Shown: positions 1 to 7,639 of the stretch, in pieces
Layout: each line of letters starts with the position of its first letter
Numbering within the stretch: the stretch's first letter is position 1
From: an uncultured Winogradskyella sp.
GTDB lineage: Bacteria > Bacteroidota > Bacteroidia > Flavobacteriales > Flavobacteriaceae
Assembly: GCF_947495255.1 (NCBI RefSeq)
Contig: NZ_CANLYI010000001.1
Span: forward strand, 124,001 to 188,000
DNA: 64,000 nucleotides
Direction of reading: 5' to 3'
Made by a program: the position numbers and the translations under genes
Notes under the pieces: generated by a model
What the model saw: the letters and a program-made list of their open reading frames with translations, nothing else
What the model was told of the DNA's origin: nothing
Database searches by the model: none

Positions 1-567
1 TGCATTTCCATCTAAAGACACACTGCCAAGAACTAGTTTTGACTGCACATTAAGCGCAAAGTTTTTCTTTTTGTAAATCTAATAACCTGTACTTGCCATA
101 ACAGCGAAACCAAAGTTCCAATCGTCATTTACATCGTCTTTAATATCATATAGTGCTGGCGAATCTATTGCTAAACCAATTCCACCATGAATCCACCAAC
201 GATTTTTTACCCAATATTGTAGCGATGGAATAAAACCTCCAAAATTCCTGTCGTTATCTTGAAATTCATATATATTTCCTGGCATAGCGGCAGTAATGGC
301 AAGATTTTCATTCAACATATAGCCCAACTTTAGATCTGGAAAAACAAACGTTCCTTGAGATTTGTCGAACGTTTGAATACCTTCACTATCTTCTAAACTG
401 ATTAGACCTCCACCTACTGAAAATTCAATAATAAAGCCATCTCGCTGTGTTGAGGTTTCTGGATTTGTGTTTTGAGCGTATGTTATACTTGATACTAATG
501 CAAAGGCTACGCAAGCCATTCTTAATAAGATTTGTTTTTTGATAGTTTTCATTATAATTGATTTCAT
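1..567 (-). pseudogene. Outer-membrane beta-barrel protein interrupted by an in-frame amber codon; runs off the window edge
   Basis: The ATG at 567 opens a protein with a signal peptide (hydrophobic stretch ending near SITYAQ), followed by alternating polar/aromatic strands typical of a small outer-membrane beta-barrel (FIIEFSVGGG, WWIHGGIGLAID, WNFGFAVMASTGY). Translation stops at a TAG at 79-81. The same frame then continues without a stop to the window edge for 26 codons and still reads like barrel strands (IYKKKNFALNVQSKLVLGS). One base change in that codon (for example from GAG or AAG) would restore the reading frame, so I call this a nonsense-broken gene or a sequencing error. A longer start at 648 is open but lacks a signal peptide. 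No function can be assigned beyond a surface or outer-membrane protein. Confidence 0.7.
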
Positions 568-617
568 TATTGTTCGTTTTTTGATGGTGCAAATTTGAGG
601 TATAAGAAAACTGTAAA

Positions 618-641
618 CGTCCGAGATTATAATTTCGGACG
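618..641. promoter_or_regulatory. 24-nt near-perfect palindrome upstream of the barrel gene
   Basis: The left half CGTCCGAGATTA and right half TAATTTCGGACG are reverse complements except for one position. The site lies 51-74 bases upstream of the barrel-gene ATG at 567. It is just upstream of a CAAATTTG sequence (590-597) that matches the -7 consensus TAnnTTTG at all but one position. Size and place fit an operator for a dimeric regulator; it could also form an RNA hairpin, but no T-run follows. Confidence 0.45.
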
Positions 642-807
642 AATTCAAGTATTAAAATGAAAACTGTTTGAATTTTAAATTTGTTCGGTTAACTCTAGTG
701 GTGTACAAGAGTAAAATAATTTTAAAATCTAAATATTAAGAAAGGATAAGGCATCTAAAAATTAATTTAAATTCTATTAACTGAGATAAAGGACTTGTAA
801 CTTTACG

Positions 808-2583
808 TTATTTAGTATTAGATTTTACCCATTTACTAGGTGTAGTGCCCTCTGTTTTTTTGAAGTACGTGTTAAATACGCTTTTAGAATTAAAACCACT
901 GTCATAAGCTAAGCCAAGAATAGTTAAATGTGAGTTTTTTGGATCTATGGCTATTGATTTAAAATGATTTAAGCGATACGAATTCACAAAGTCATTAAAA
1001 TTAAGATGAAAAGCTTTATTGATTACGTAGGATATTTTATTGGTATTTAATTCAAACACATCAGCCACGAATTTTAAACTTAATTGTGGATTTAAGAAAG
1101 GTTCATCCTCTTTAAAATAAGAACCTAATTCCTCTTTTAGCGTTTCTACTTGTTGAGCATCTAAAATGATTGGTGATGATTTTTCTTCGTCTGTTTGATG
1201 GCAATCAACGTCTTCAATGGACAAATTAGACTTGTGTAGCTCTGAAAATTCTTTGATATTATGTAACGGTTGTAAAAAAGGTTCTAGCCTATAGTTTATA
1301 ACCTGCCCACGTCTTTGCTCAATCATTTCTTTTAAGCGTGTAAACCCTTGGTCTGTATAACTTGAATTGCTTAAAATAAACACATCATAGGGAACTGGCA
1401 TCGTTTCTTCGTTTTGAGATTGTGACCATTTTGTCATCATTTGTTCCGGAACTTCAATATCCTTATTGTTGATAAGTTGAAATAATAGATTTTTCTCCTC
1501 TTTCAAGGTAGTATCCTGAATACAATATTGAAACTGTTGGCTTCTGTTTAGCCATATTAAACAGAAACATTTCAAATGATGCGCTAATGCTAAATCAGTA
1601 TTAAGTGTTAGAGCGTAGTTTACATTTTCTAATGCTTTTTTAAACTTACGTTGGTAGTAGTAAATGCTAGCTAATGTGTAATGGTTATTTGCGGATAGCG
1701 GATCTACCTCTAATAATCTATTTGCATACGTTAAAGCCTTATCAAAAAAGCCAAGTGCTATAAAAAGCTCTGTCATAGCTTCTAATCCATCAATATAATT
1801 AGGATTCATATCTAAAGCTTTTTCTATATGTATAAATGCATTTTTAAAATCCCATTCACCCCAAAGAAACTTTCCTACAAAAGAGAGTGGATATTCGGGT
1901 AATGCTGTTTCTATTTCTTTGGCTATTAATAGATTGCCAACAGCTAAATCCATAGCTTCTTGGTAAGGCATATAACCCCAAACGGCCAATAACCCATAGC
2001 ATTGTAAATTGGCATAATATGCTTTAGCGTAATTTTTATCTAAGTTAATAGCTTGATTATAGTATGATATGGCTTGATTTAGACTTTCTGGTGTCCATTT
2101 TAATTGCAATGAACGCCCTTGTAAAAATAATTGATAAGCCTCGACATTATTTGTAGGTTGTTTAATTAAATGGTCCTGCACTTCAAAATGCCCAAAATTG
2201 TTTCGGACTTCATCAGCTATGGCAAGACTCACTACATCTTCCAATTCGAAGATATCTATTAATTCTCTATCGAATTTTTTAGACCAATATTGCGTACCGT
2301 ATTTTGTATCTATCAATTGCCCTGTTATGCGAATGCTATTGTTTGATTTTCTAACGCTTCCTTCTAAAACAGTAGCCACACCTAATTGATTACCAATATG
2401 TCGAACATCAATGTTTTTATTTTTAAATGCAAACGAAGACCGTCTTGCAATCACCTTTAAGCCTTTTATTTTTGATAAGGCATTAATTATTTCTTCTGCA
2501 ATACCATCACAGAAAGATTCGTTATCAATATCATTACTCATATTGACAAAAGGTAAGACAGCAATAGATTTCTCGTTGATCAA
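808..2583 (-). CDS. TolB/FlgO-like domain, TPR repeats and C-terminal AraC-type DNA-binding domain regulator
   Basis: This 591-residue protein starts at once with a TolB/FlgO-like alpha/beta domain (KSIAVLPFVNMSND, GNQLGVATVLEGSVRK; about residues 5-130). TPR-type helical repeats follow (about 150-360), then a linker. A C-terminal AraC-family helix-turn-helix pair occupies about residues 501-588 (FVADVFELNTNKISYVIN, then ILGLAYDSGFNSKSVFNTYFKK). No membrane segment or signal peptide is seen, so it should be cytoplasmic. The start is a TTG at 2583; a stop lies four codons upstream and a TAnnTTTG box sits at 2602-2609, which together leave little room for another start. It is probably a transcription regulator whose TPR and TolB-like parts bind a ligand or partner. 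The ligand and targets are unknown. Confidence 0.8.
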   Translation of the reverse strand: MINEKSIAVLPFVNMSNDIDNESFCDGIAEEIINALSKIKGLKVIARRSSFAFKNKNIDVRHIGNQLGVATVLEGSVRKSNNSIRITGQLIDTKYGTQYWSKKFDRELIDIFELEDVVSLAIADEVRNNFGHFEVQDHLIKQPTNNVEAYQLFLQGRSLQLKWTPESLNQAISYYNQAINLDKNYAKAYYANLQCYGLLAVWGYMPYQEAMDLAVGNLLIAKEIETALPEYPLSFVGKFLWGEWDFKNAFIHIEKALDMNPNYIDGLEAMTELFIALGFFDKALTYANRLLEVDPLSANNHYTLASIYYYQRKFKKALENVNYALTLNTDLALAHHLKCFCLIWLNRSQQFQYCIQDTTLKEEKNLLFQLINNKDIEVPEQMMTKWSQSQNEETMPVPYDVFILSNSSYTDQGFTRLKEMIEQRRGQVINYRLEPFLQPLHNIKEFSELHKSNLSIEDVDCHQTDEEKSSPIILDAQQVETLKEELGSYFKEDEPFLNPQLSLKFVADVFELNTNKISYVINKAFHLNFNDFVNSYRLNHFKSIAIDPKNSHLTILGLAYDSGFNSKSVFNTYFKKTEGTTPSKWVKSNTK

Positions 2584-2601
2584 AGTGATGAATTAATCAC
2601 A

Positions 2602-2609
2602 CAAATGTA
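2602..2609 (-). promoter_or_regulatory. Bacteroidota -7 box (TACATTTG) for the TolB/TPR/AraC regulator
   Basis: Read on the minus strand, TACATTTG fits the TAnnTTTG consensus exactly. It lies 18 bases before the TTG start at 2583, so the transcript would have only about a 10-base leader. No clear -33 TTTG element is visible at the expected distance. Confidence 0.45.
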
Positions 2610-2800
2610 TAAAATTAAAACTTTAAATTTATGAGAGCCAACGATTGTTGCGCAGTATATTAACTAAGTTTAGAAATAAAAGAAAATAAGACTAAAAACA
2701 AATCGATAATTAGGACATTTACTCGTTCTTCTTGATAGGGGATGTTGAGGTATTGTAGTTTTAAAACTTTAGGACTTGTGTTTTTCCATTAAATTGCATG

Positions 2801-2827
2801 AATTGTTCGTTTTTGTGATTGATTGAT
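2801..2827 (-). repeat. Copy of a short dispersed 5'-leader motif (AAAAACGAACAATT with GATTGATTGAT-type repeats)
   Basis: The plus strand reads AATTGTTCGTTTTTGTGATT followed by GATTGATG. Closely similar sequence lies at 5599-5642, and its core also at 569-585. At those two sites the motif, read on the minus strand, ends directly before an ATG that opens an annotated reading frame. Here it precedes an ATG at 2797-2799 that opens only a 12-codon frame, so this copy may be the remnant of a lost gene start. Confidence 0.5.
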
Positions 2828-2842
2828 GATTTCTGTTTTTAA

Positions 2843-3319
2843 TTAAATGTTAAGAAGCATTTCAAGGAATTTTGATTTCTCCACTTTTCCAACAGCGTAA
2901 TCAATTACCTCTCCCTTAGGATCAATGAAAATTGTTGTTGGTGTAGCACCAATATTATATTGTTTTACTAGTGCTTTAGAATTTGGGTCATCAATATTAA
3001 TTTCTAGTGAGACAACTTTAGCATCCATAGCTTTTGTAACCTCATTATCAGCAAAGACTTCACGCTTCATAATGCGACAAGGTGAGCACCATTCCGTGGT
3101 AAAGAATACCATAATATTTTTATCAGAATTAAAAGCTAGCTTTTGAGCAGATTCCAAGTTATCTTTCCATGTAATATTATTTGAAGGTGCATAAAATGAG
3201 TACCAAGCATACCAAAGCGATACGACAAGAAATGTTAGCCAAAAAAATCGCCAAAAAGGATGGGATTTTCTTTTTATATGCTTTGGAGAATTGTTTGATG
3301 TGTTTTCTGAGTTATTCAT
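2843..3319 (-). CDS. Membrane-anchored thioredoxin-fold protein
   Basis: This 158-residue protein has a basic cytoplasmic tail and one membrane helix at about residues 22-43. A thioredoxin fold follows, with the redox pair Cys78 and Cys81 in WCSPC and the cis-proline loop GATPTTIF. It should face the periplasm and reduce or exchange disulfides there. The CSPC active site differs from the usual CGPC of thioredoxin, so the redox potential may differ. It stands alone, with an intergenic gap on both sides. The family is clear; the substrate is not. Confidence 0.85.
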   Translation of the reverse strand: MNNSENTSNNSPKHIKRKSHPFWRFFWLTFLVVSLWYAWYSFYAPSNNITWKDNLESAQKLAFNSDKNIMVFFTTEWCSPCRIMKREVFADNEVTKAMDAKVVSLEINIDDPNSKALVKQYNIGATPTTIFIDPKGEVIDYAVGKVEKSKFLEMLLNI

Positions 3320-3386
3320 TTGTATTTGATTTATTTACAGATTGAAAAATTATAATTACTCTGCAAAATCTAAGAGATAAGTTAAT

Positions 3387-4252
3387 TTATATATGTTCCT
3401 TCAATCCTTTGTGCCAAAAGTAAATTCCAAAAACACAGGTCACAATTGCAAACATAATTCCGTTTTCACCAAGCCAATGTTCTGTTCCTTCATCTTTTAT
3501 GGTTAGAGGCGGCATTATTTTTTGAATATACACATTACTGACTGCATGAAAAATGACTGCTGGCCATAGACTTTTAGATTTAAACGTGTAGTAAGTCATA
3601 ATAAATGACATGGAGACAATTACGATAGTGAAGGTTGCAAATTCTAATAGGACATTGTTACTATAGTAAACTAGCAATGGCCAATGCCAAAAAGACCAAA
3701 TCAATCCACTAAAAATTGCTACTCCAGTAAAAGACAGTACTTTTCTCAATTCGTAAATAAAAAATCCTCGCCATCCAATTTCTTCTCCCAAGGTGGTTGC
3801 AGAAGCTCTTATCACTTCAACAGTGCCTAATAAAAAAACAGCTATGATTGTTATCGCTGTTGGGTTTAAAGTGCCTATGCCAAATAAGCCAAGTTCTTTT
3901 CCCCATTCTGTAATGGCTTCGCTTTGGCTAAATTTCCAAAACCTAAAATCCAAATAAGCACATAAGTGATAATACCATATAAGGCAGGAACAACATAAGA
4001 CCATCGGATATATTTCCAATTTCCCCAATTCCAGTTTAGGGATGATATTTTACGTCCTTTGATTTTTAAGGTTAAAAATGCAGCTATTGCAGGACACCAC
4101 ATGATAGCTCCAACACAGATTCTGGATGGGTATAAATTAACTATTGCATAATGAAATGGTGACGTAAGAGCAATTACCAAACCGAGAAATATAAAGATTG
4201 TATTCCAAGTGCTTTTTCCTTCTGTAAATCTTTCTGGCATTTGAGTTTTCAT
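3387..4252 (-). pseudogene. CPBP family intramembrane metalloprotease, broken by a one-base frameshift
   Basis: Two overlapping frames together make one CPBP (Abi/CAAX-type) protein of about 287 residues. The first frame, from the ATG at 4252, gives the N-terminal membrane helices and drifts into non-homologous sequence after ILGFGN. The second frame resumes at FSQSEAITEWGKELGLFG and carries the catalytic motifs EEIGWRGFF, FWHWPLL and HAVSNVY. The switch falls at the short A-run 3930-3932 (T-run on the coding strand). One extra base there would join both halves as GFGN-FSQSEA, so a 4-to-3 run contraction or a sequencing error explains the break. If genuine, no full-length protease is made. 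Confidence 0.75.
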
Positions 4253-4304
4253 GTTATTATTTTTTGGTAAATGATTATTAAGTCTGCTTGATTTCTATTA
4301 AGGT

Positions 4305-5066
4305 CTAGTTTTTCTTACTTACCTCTATATTTTTTTCAATCAGTGATGATTTATTATAAATTACAGGCATTTGTCCTTTCCAAGTAATCCATAAACTGGC
4401 ATTACTAATGAGCTTCATCATAAAATGCCCAACATTTATTCTACTTGTTTTTCCTGCATTAAAAATTGCGCTTCTTATTGGAGAAGGATAAATTTCGTAG
4501 TCTGAAACTTTATCATCATTAATTAAGCCATCTGGTCTCACTATTACCCATTCAATTTGTTTATTATTTTGCCCTATTTGGGTTCGTAAATAATCGGCTG
4601 CTTTTTCATTGTCTACATGAGGTGGTAATACTATGCGAAGTAAACCCACGACACATTTTTCAGCAAATGAAATGGTTTCGTTTAAGTCACGATTACGATT
4701 TCCTGTAGTGTTCATTAAAACAAACTTTGTTGGACTTTGAGCATTGTTTGATTTTATGGCATCACATAAGCGTTTCGTAGCATCTGTTACTAATCTTCTT
4801 GGTTCCCCATATACACCTTTCCATGTTAAATTGTGACCAAGACAAGATGCCACAGCATTGCAACCACTTGTAATAACACTCATTTCCGTATCGCTTAATT
4901 CTAATATACTTGCAGAGATAATTTGTAAGTTTTCATTAGCTTTCCACGATTCTGGTAATTTTTCTGGCGATCTTACAATCACTTTAACTTCGTATTCTTT
5001 AATTAAAAGTTGTTCTACTAACTTGCTACCTGTGGCTCCACTGGCACCGACGACTAATACTGTCAT
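4305..5066 (-). CDS. NAD(P)-binding atypical SDR family protein
   Basis: An N-terminal Rossmann motif (VLVVGASGATGSKLVEQLL) is followed by a dinucleotide-binding fold through about residue 220. This resembles the NAD(P)H-binding atypical SDR group (NmrA-like and flavin-reductase-like proteins). I place the start at the ATG 5064-5066 (MTVLVVG), because this puts the first beta-strand at the N terminus. An ATG at 5093 would add nine basic residues. No signal peptide or membrane helix is present, so it is cytoplasmic. These proteins sense redox cofactors or reduce small molecules; the substrate cannot be read from sequence. Confidence 0.75.
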   Translation of the reverse strand: MTVLVVGASGATGSKLVEQLLIKEYEVKVIVRSPEKLPESWKANENLQIISASILELSDTEMSVITSGCNAVASCLGHNLTWKGVYGEPRRLVTDATKRLCDAIKSNNAQSPTKFVLMNTTGNRNRDLNETISFAEKCVVGLLRIVLPPHVDNEKAADYLRTQIGQNNKQIEWVIVRPDGLINDDKVSDYEIYPSPIRSAIFNAGKTSRINVGHFMMKLISNASLWITWKGQMPVIYNKSSLIEKNIEVSKKN

Positions 5067-5166
5067 TTTGTTTTTATTTTTTATAATTTGCAATACTCAG
5101 TTTTCAATAATTTTTAAAAAAGAAATCAAAAGTTAAAGAATGGGTTAACTTATAGTCAAGCATTTT

Positions 5167-5490
5167 TTAATTTGTATTTCGTAATTCAGCATAAGTATAT
5201 TTTAGGTTTTTTAATGATTCAATAACCTTACTGTAAGCCTCACGATTTTGCGCAAGCGTTGTCATTCTCGTTAAAACCATATTCTCAAAATAAATGTCTT
5301 TTCCGTAAGTGTCTGAAGACGTATCCATTTCCCTAAATTTAACGTTTGGCATCAAAGAATTCTCGTGATAATCTGCAAGGGTTGGTTGATCTGCTAATGA
5401 AACGGAGTTTTCATTACAAGATATTAACAATAAGATTAGCACTGGATATAGGCTTTTTATTAATTGAAATACTACTTTTAAATAACTCAT
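5167..5490 (-). CDS. Small hypothetical lipoprotein
   Basis: Starting at the ATG at 5490, the first 24 residues form a lipoprotein signal ending in a lipobox with Cys25 (LLLISC). A mature part of about 80 residues follows, with no motif that I recognise. An upstream ATG at 5598 keeps the frame open and sits directly behind the dispersed leader motif at 5599-5616. It would add 36 residues that hide the signal peptide, so translation may start at 5598 or the motif may belong to the leader only. Role unknown; probably an envelope protein. Confidence 0.5.
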   Translation of the reverse strand: MSYLKVVFQLIKSLYPVLILLLISCNENSVSLADQPTLADYHENSLMPNVKFREMDTSSDTYGKDIYFENMVLTRMTTLAQNREAYSKVIESLKNLKYTYAELRNTN

Positions 5491-5598
5491 AATAAGACTT
5501 TTAAAATAATTATAGCACAATGTAAAGCTTATGTCTCTATCACAAAAGGAAAAGTACATGAGCGTAAATAAATCTAATTGTACGTTAGAAAATTTCAT

Positions 5599-5642
5599 AA
5601 TTGTTCGTTTTTTGATTGATGATTGATTGATGATTGATTGAT
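5599..5642 (-). repeat. Dispersed leader motif plus an 11-bp tandem repeat
   Basis: The plus strand reads AATTGTTCGTTTTTT (5599-5613), then GATTGAT, then two exact copies of GATTGATTGAT (5621-5631 and 5632-5642). The first part matches 569-585 and 2801-2815. Read on the minus strand, the motif ends at an ATG (5598). A near -7 box (TATCTTTT, 5689-5696) lies upstream, so the repeat would be in the 5' leader of the transcript. Confidence 0.55.
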
Positions 5643-5711
5643 GAATTATATTTTATTGTTTTGATGTACTGATAACTATTATAAAGTGAAAAGATAAGTT
5701 TGAGTTAGATT

Positions 5712-6797
5712 CTAAATCCTTTTTAATTCTTTCTGTACGACCCTTTTAAATTTCCATTTCAAACCAAATAAAGGTCTCAAGATTGTAATTCTTTTTAAGG
5801 TGAATTCATAAATGAGAAAACAGACTATAAACGTAAATACTGTAATTCCTACAAACTCTAGCATAGGATGAAGATCTAATGGCAGAATGAGTAATGCACC
5901 TGCATATAAGACAAACATGTGAATAATATAAACTGGATAAACAGCTGCACTCAAATAGCTTAGTAAGGCACTTGGTTTATTAAGGTAACTATAGCCTATT
6001 CCAAATAAACCCAATATCCAAGAATTTGATTCTATGGTGGTGATATACATATTTGATAATGACTCAAACCCTGTGAAACGAATCACGAAGAGGATGGCTG
6101 CCAAACCGATATATAACCATTTCCACTTTGAAACGGTTTGCCAGAATACTTTACCGCTATATACAAACAGAAATCCAAAAAAGAACCCAAGCAACCCGAT
6201 AAAAAATCCATGCCAGGTTTTAGCGTATAGTTCAAATAGCTGTGGTTTAACAATACCTATTTCTATCATAAAAAATACGGATATAGATAATGGTCCTAAA
6301 GCATAGGTCATCACTTTTGAAATGGCTTTTTTAAATTTTCCATTTCCATTTTTTTTCAAATAGTAAAAAACAGGTGACAACACTACGACATAGACAAAAA
6401 TGTTTCCTAAAAACCATAGATGTCCCATATGCGGAAAATAACTCAATGGCATATTATAGTAGTTTTGAAAGACTAAAAAGTGTAACGGAGTGATAGCTAA
6501 AATACCGAAAACAAAGGGTAAAAGAATTCGTTTACTGCGCTCTATGAATAATTGCTTCCAATTTCTTTTTTTCATTGCAAAATATAAGCCCATTCCCGAT
6601 ACAAAAAACAGTAAGGGTATCCTCCAAACATTGAGCATGGTCATTGGTTTCCAAAGTCCTTCTAAAGCGTCTTCACTTCTTATAAACCCTATAAACATGG
6701 CCCAAGGTTGAAATATAATCGCTATATGGTAAATCAGTAATAAACCTATAGCAATGACTCTAAGCCAATCAATATCGTATCTTCTTTCTGTTGTCAT
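5712..6797 (-). CDS. Acyltransferase family 3 integral membrane protein
   Basis: This 361-residue protein has about ten hydrophobic helices. It opens with the family's usual RYDIDWLRVIAIGLLLIYHI, in which the helix-1 His is the conserved catalytic-type residue. GMGLYFAMKKRNWKQLFIERSKRILLPFVFG is also typical of acyltransferase-3 (OafA/OpgC-like) enzymes. Such proteins move acyl groups across or onto periplasmic and surface glycans. It is 12 bases downstream of the ankyrin lipoprotein gene on the same strand, so the two are probably cotranscribed. The acceptor substrate cannot be inferred. Confidence 0.85.
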   Translation of the reverse strand: MTTERRYDIDWLRVIAIGLLLIYHIAIIFQPWAMFIGFIRSEDALEGLWKPMTMLNVWRIPLLFFVSGMGLYFAMKKRNWKQLFIERSKRILLPFVFGILAITPLHFLVFQNYYNMPLSYFPHMGHLWFLGNIFVYVVVLSPVFYYLKKNGNGKFKKAISKVMTYALGPLSISVFFMIEIGIVKPQLFELYAKTWHGFFIGLLGFFFGFLFVYSGKVFWQTVSKWKWLYIGLAAILFVIRFTGFESLSNMYITTIESNSWILGLFGIGYSYLNKPSALLSYLSAAVYPVYIIHMFVLYAGALLILPLDLHPMLEFVGITVFTFIVCFLIYEFTLKRITILRPLFGLKWKFKRVVQKELKRI

Positions 6798-6809
6798 CTT
6801 GTTTTATGT

Positions 6810-7403
6810 TTATTGTAGCATCATTGCAACAACAGGACGTGCCTTTTGTAATTCATCAAGATCTAATGTAAATCCCATTGGTTTTAATTGCTGAATTAAC
6901 ATTTCATAGATAGGTTTCATTTGAGCAAAATCTACCATTACTGTTTCCCTTGGTGTAGCTCCATAATTATTACGAACCGTTTTATCAGCTTTTGCATCCA
7001 TAAGTAATTGTACAATTTCGATTCGCCCGAAGAATGCTGCAGTGTGTAAAGCTGTTCCACCATCATTATTTTTTATAGACAAATCTGCATTTCCATTGAT
7101 CAATGCTTTCGCTATTTCAGGTTTATTAAAAGTGGCTGCTGACATTAAAGGTGTAGATCCAGACATGGCCTCTTTTTGATTAATATCAGTCCCAGCTTCA
7201 ATATGTTGCTTAACTGCATCCAAATTTCCCGTTAATACAGCTCCGTGAATATCTATATCAGGTGCGTTTACTGTTTTTGTTGCTTTAGCGGAATCATTTG
7301 AACTTGTTTCTTTGTTAGATTGTGCGCATGAACTTGTTAATAAAAGTGCAAAGATTAACATCTGAATTGTCATTCTAATTGAAGTAATTTTAAATGTTTT
7401 CAT
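6810..7403 (-). CDS. Ankyrin-repeat lipoprotein
   Basis: A lipoprotein signal ends in LLLTSSC (Cys26). A Ser/Lys/Asn-rich spacer follows, and then about three ankyrin repeats (GAVLTGNLDAVKQHIEAGTDIN, GSTPLMSAATFNKPEIAKALI, GGTALHTAAFFGRIEIVQLLM). The C-terminal 45 residues are unique. It is predicted to be membrane-anchored in the periplasm and to act through protein contacts. It lies next to the divergent AraC-TolB-TPR regulator gene and in front of the acyltransferase gene. The shared 236-bp upstream region holds a 13-bp direct repeat that could regulate both directions. Confidence 0.8.
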   Translation of the reverse strand: MKTFKITSIRMTIQMLIFALLLTSSCAQSNKETSSNDSAKATKTVNAPDIDIHGAVLTGNLDAVKQHIEAGTDINQKEAMSGSTPLMSAATFNKPEIAKALINGNADLSIKNNDGGTALHTAAFFGRIEIVQLLMDAKADKTVRNNYGATPRETVMVDFAQMKPIYEMLIQQLKPMGFTLDLDELQKARPVVAMMLQ

Positions 7404-7518
7404 AATTTAATTTATATTGATTAAGAACTTGATTTTTGTTTCTACAAAGATGCGATACTAACTTAGTTGGTTGATAATCCGCATGAAGCCTATTGTGTCA
7501 AGTTTGGTGAGAGATTGA

Positions 7519-7551
7519 AAATTATGACGCAGGAGTATAAATTATGACGCA
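7519..7551. promoter_or_regulatory. Two 13-bp direct repeats with a 20-bp period, probable AraC-family operator
   Basis: AAATTATGACGCA occurs exactly at 7519-7531 and again at 7539-7551. Direct repeats two helical turns apart are the usual layout for AraC-type proteins. The site lies between the divergent ankyrin-lipoprotein and AraC-TolB-TPR genes, about 64 bases before the -7 box of the latter. Autoregulation is my inference. Confidence 0.6.
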
Positions 7552-7614
7552 AAAACTCATTTTTTGATAAAGAACTTTCAACTATAAGCGACATAGTGTT
7601 TAAATAAAAATTTC

Positions 7615-7622
7615 TACTTTTG
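7615..7622 (+). promoter_or_regulatory. -7 box (TACTTTTG) of the AraC-TolB-TPR gene
   Basis: TACTTTTG matches TAnnTTTG and lies 17 bases before the ATG at 7640, implying a very short leader. No good -33 TTTG is seen, which is compatible with activator dependence. Confidence 0.45.
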
Positions 7623-7639
7623 GAACAGTACAAAGCAAC

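Noticed and set aside
2198..2596. Plus-strand open frames opposite the TolB/TPR/AraC gene
   Set aside because: They mirror a clearly coding minus-strand gene and encode no recognisable domain.
5614..5642. GATTGATTGAT tandem repeat as a CRISPR-like or microsatellite array
   Set aside because: Only two full 11-bp units without spacers and no cas genes; it is a short local tandem repeat.
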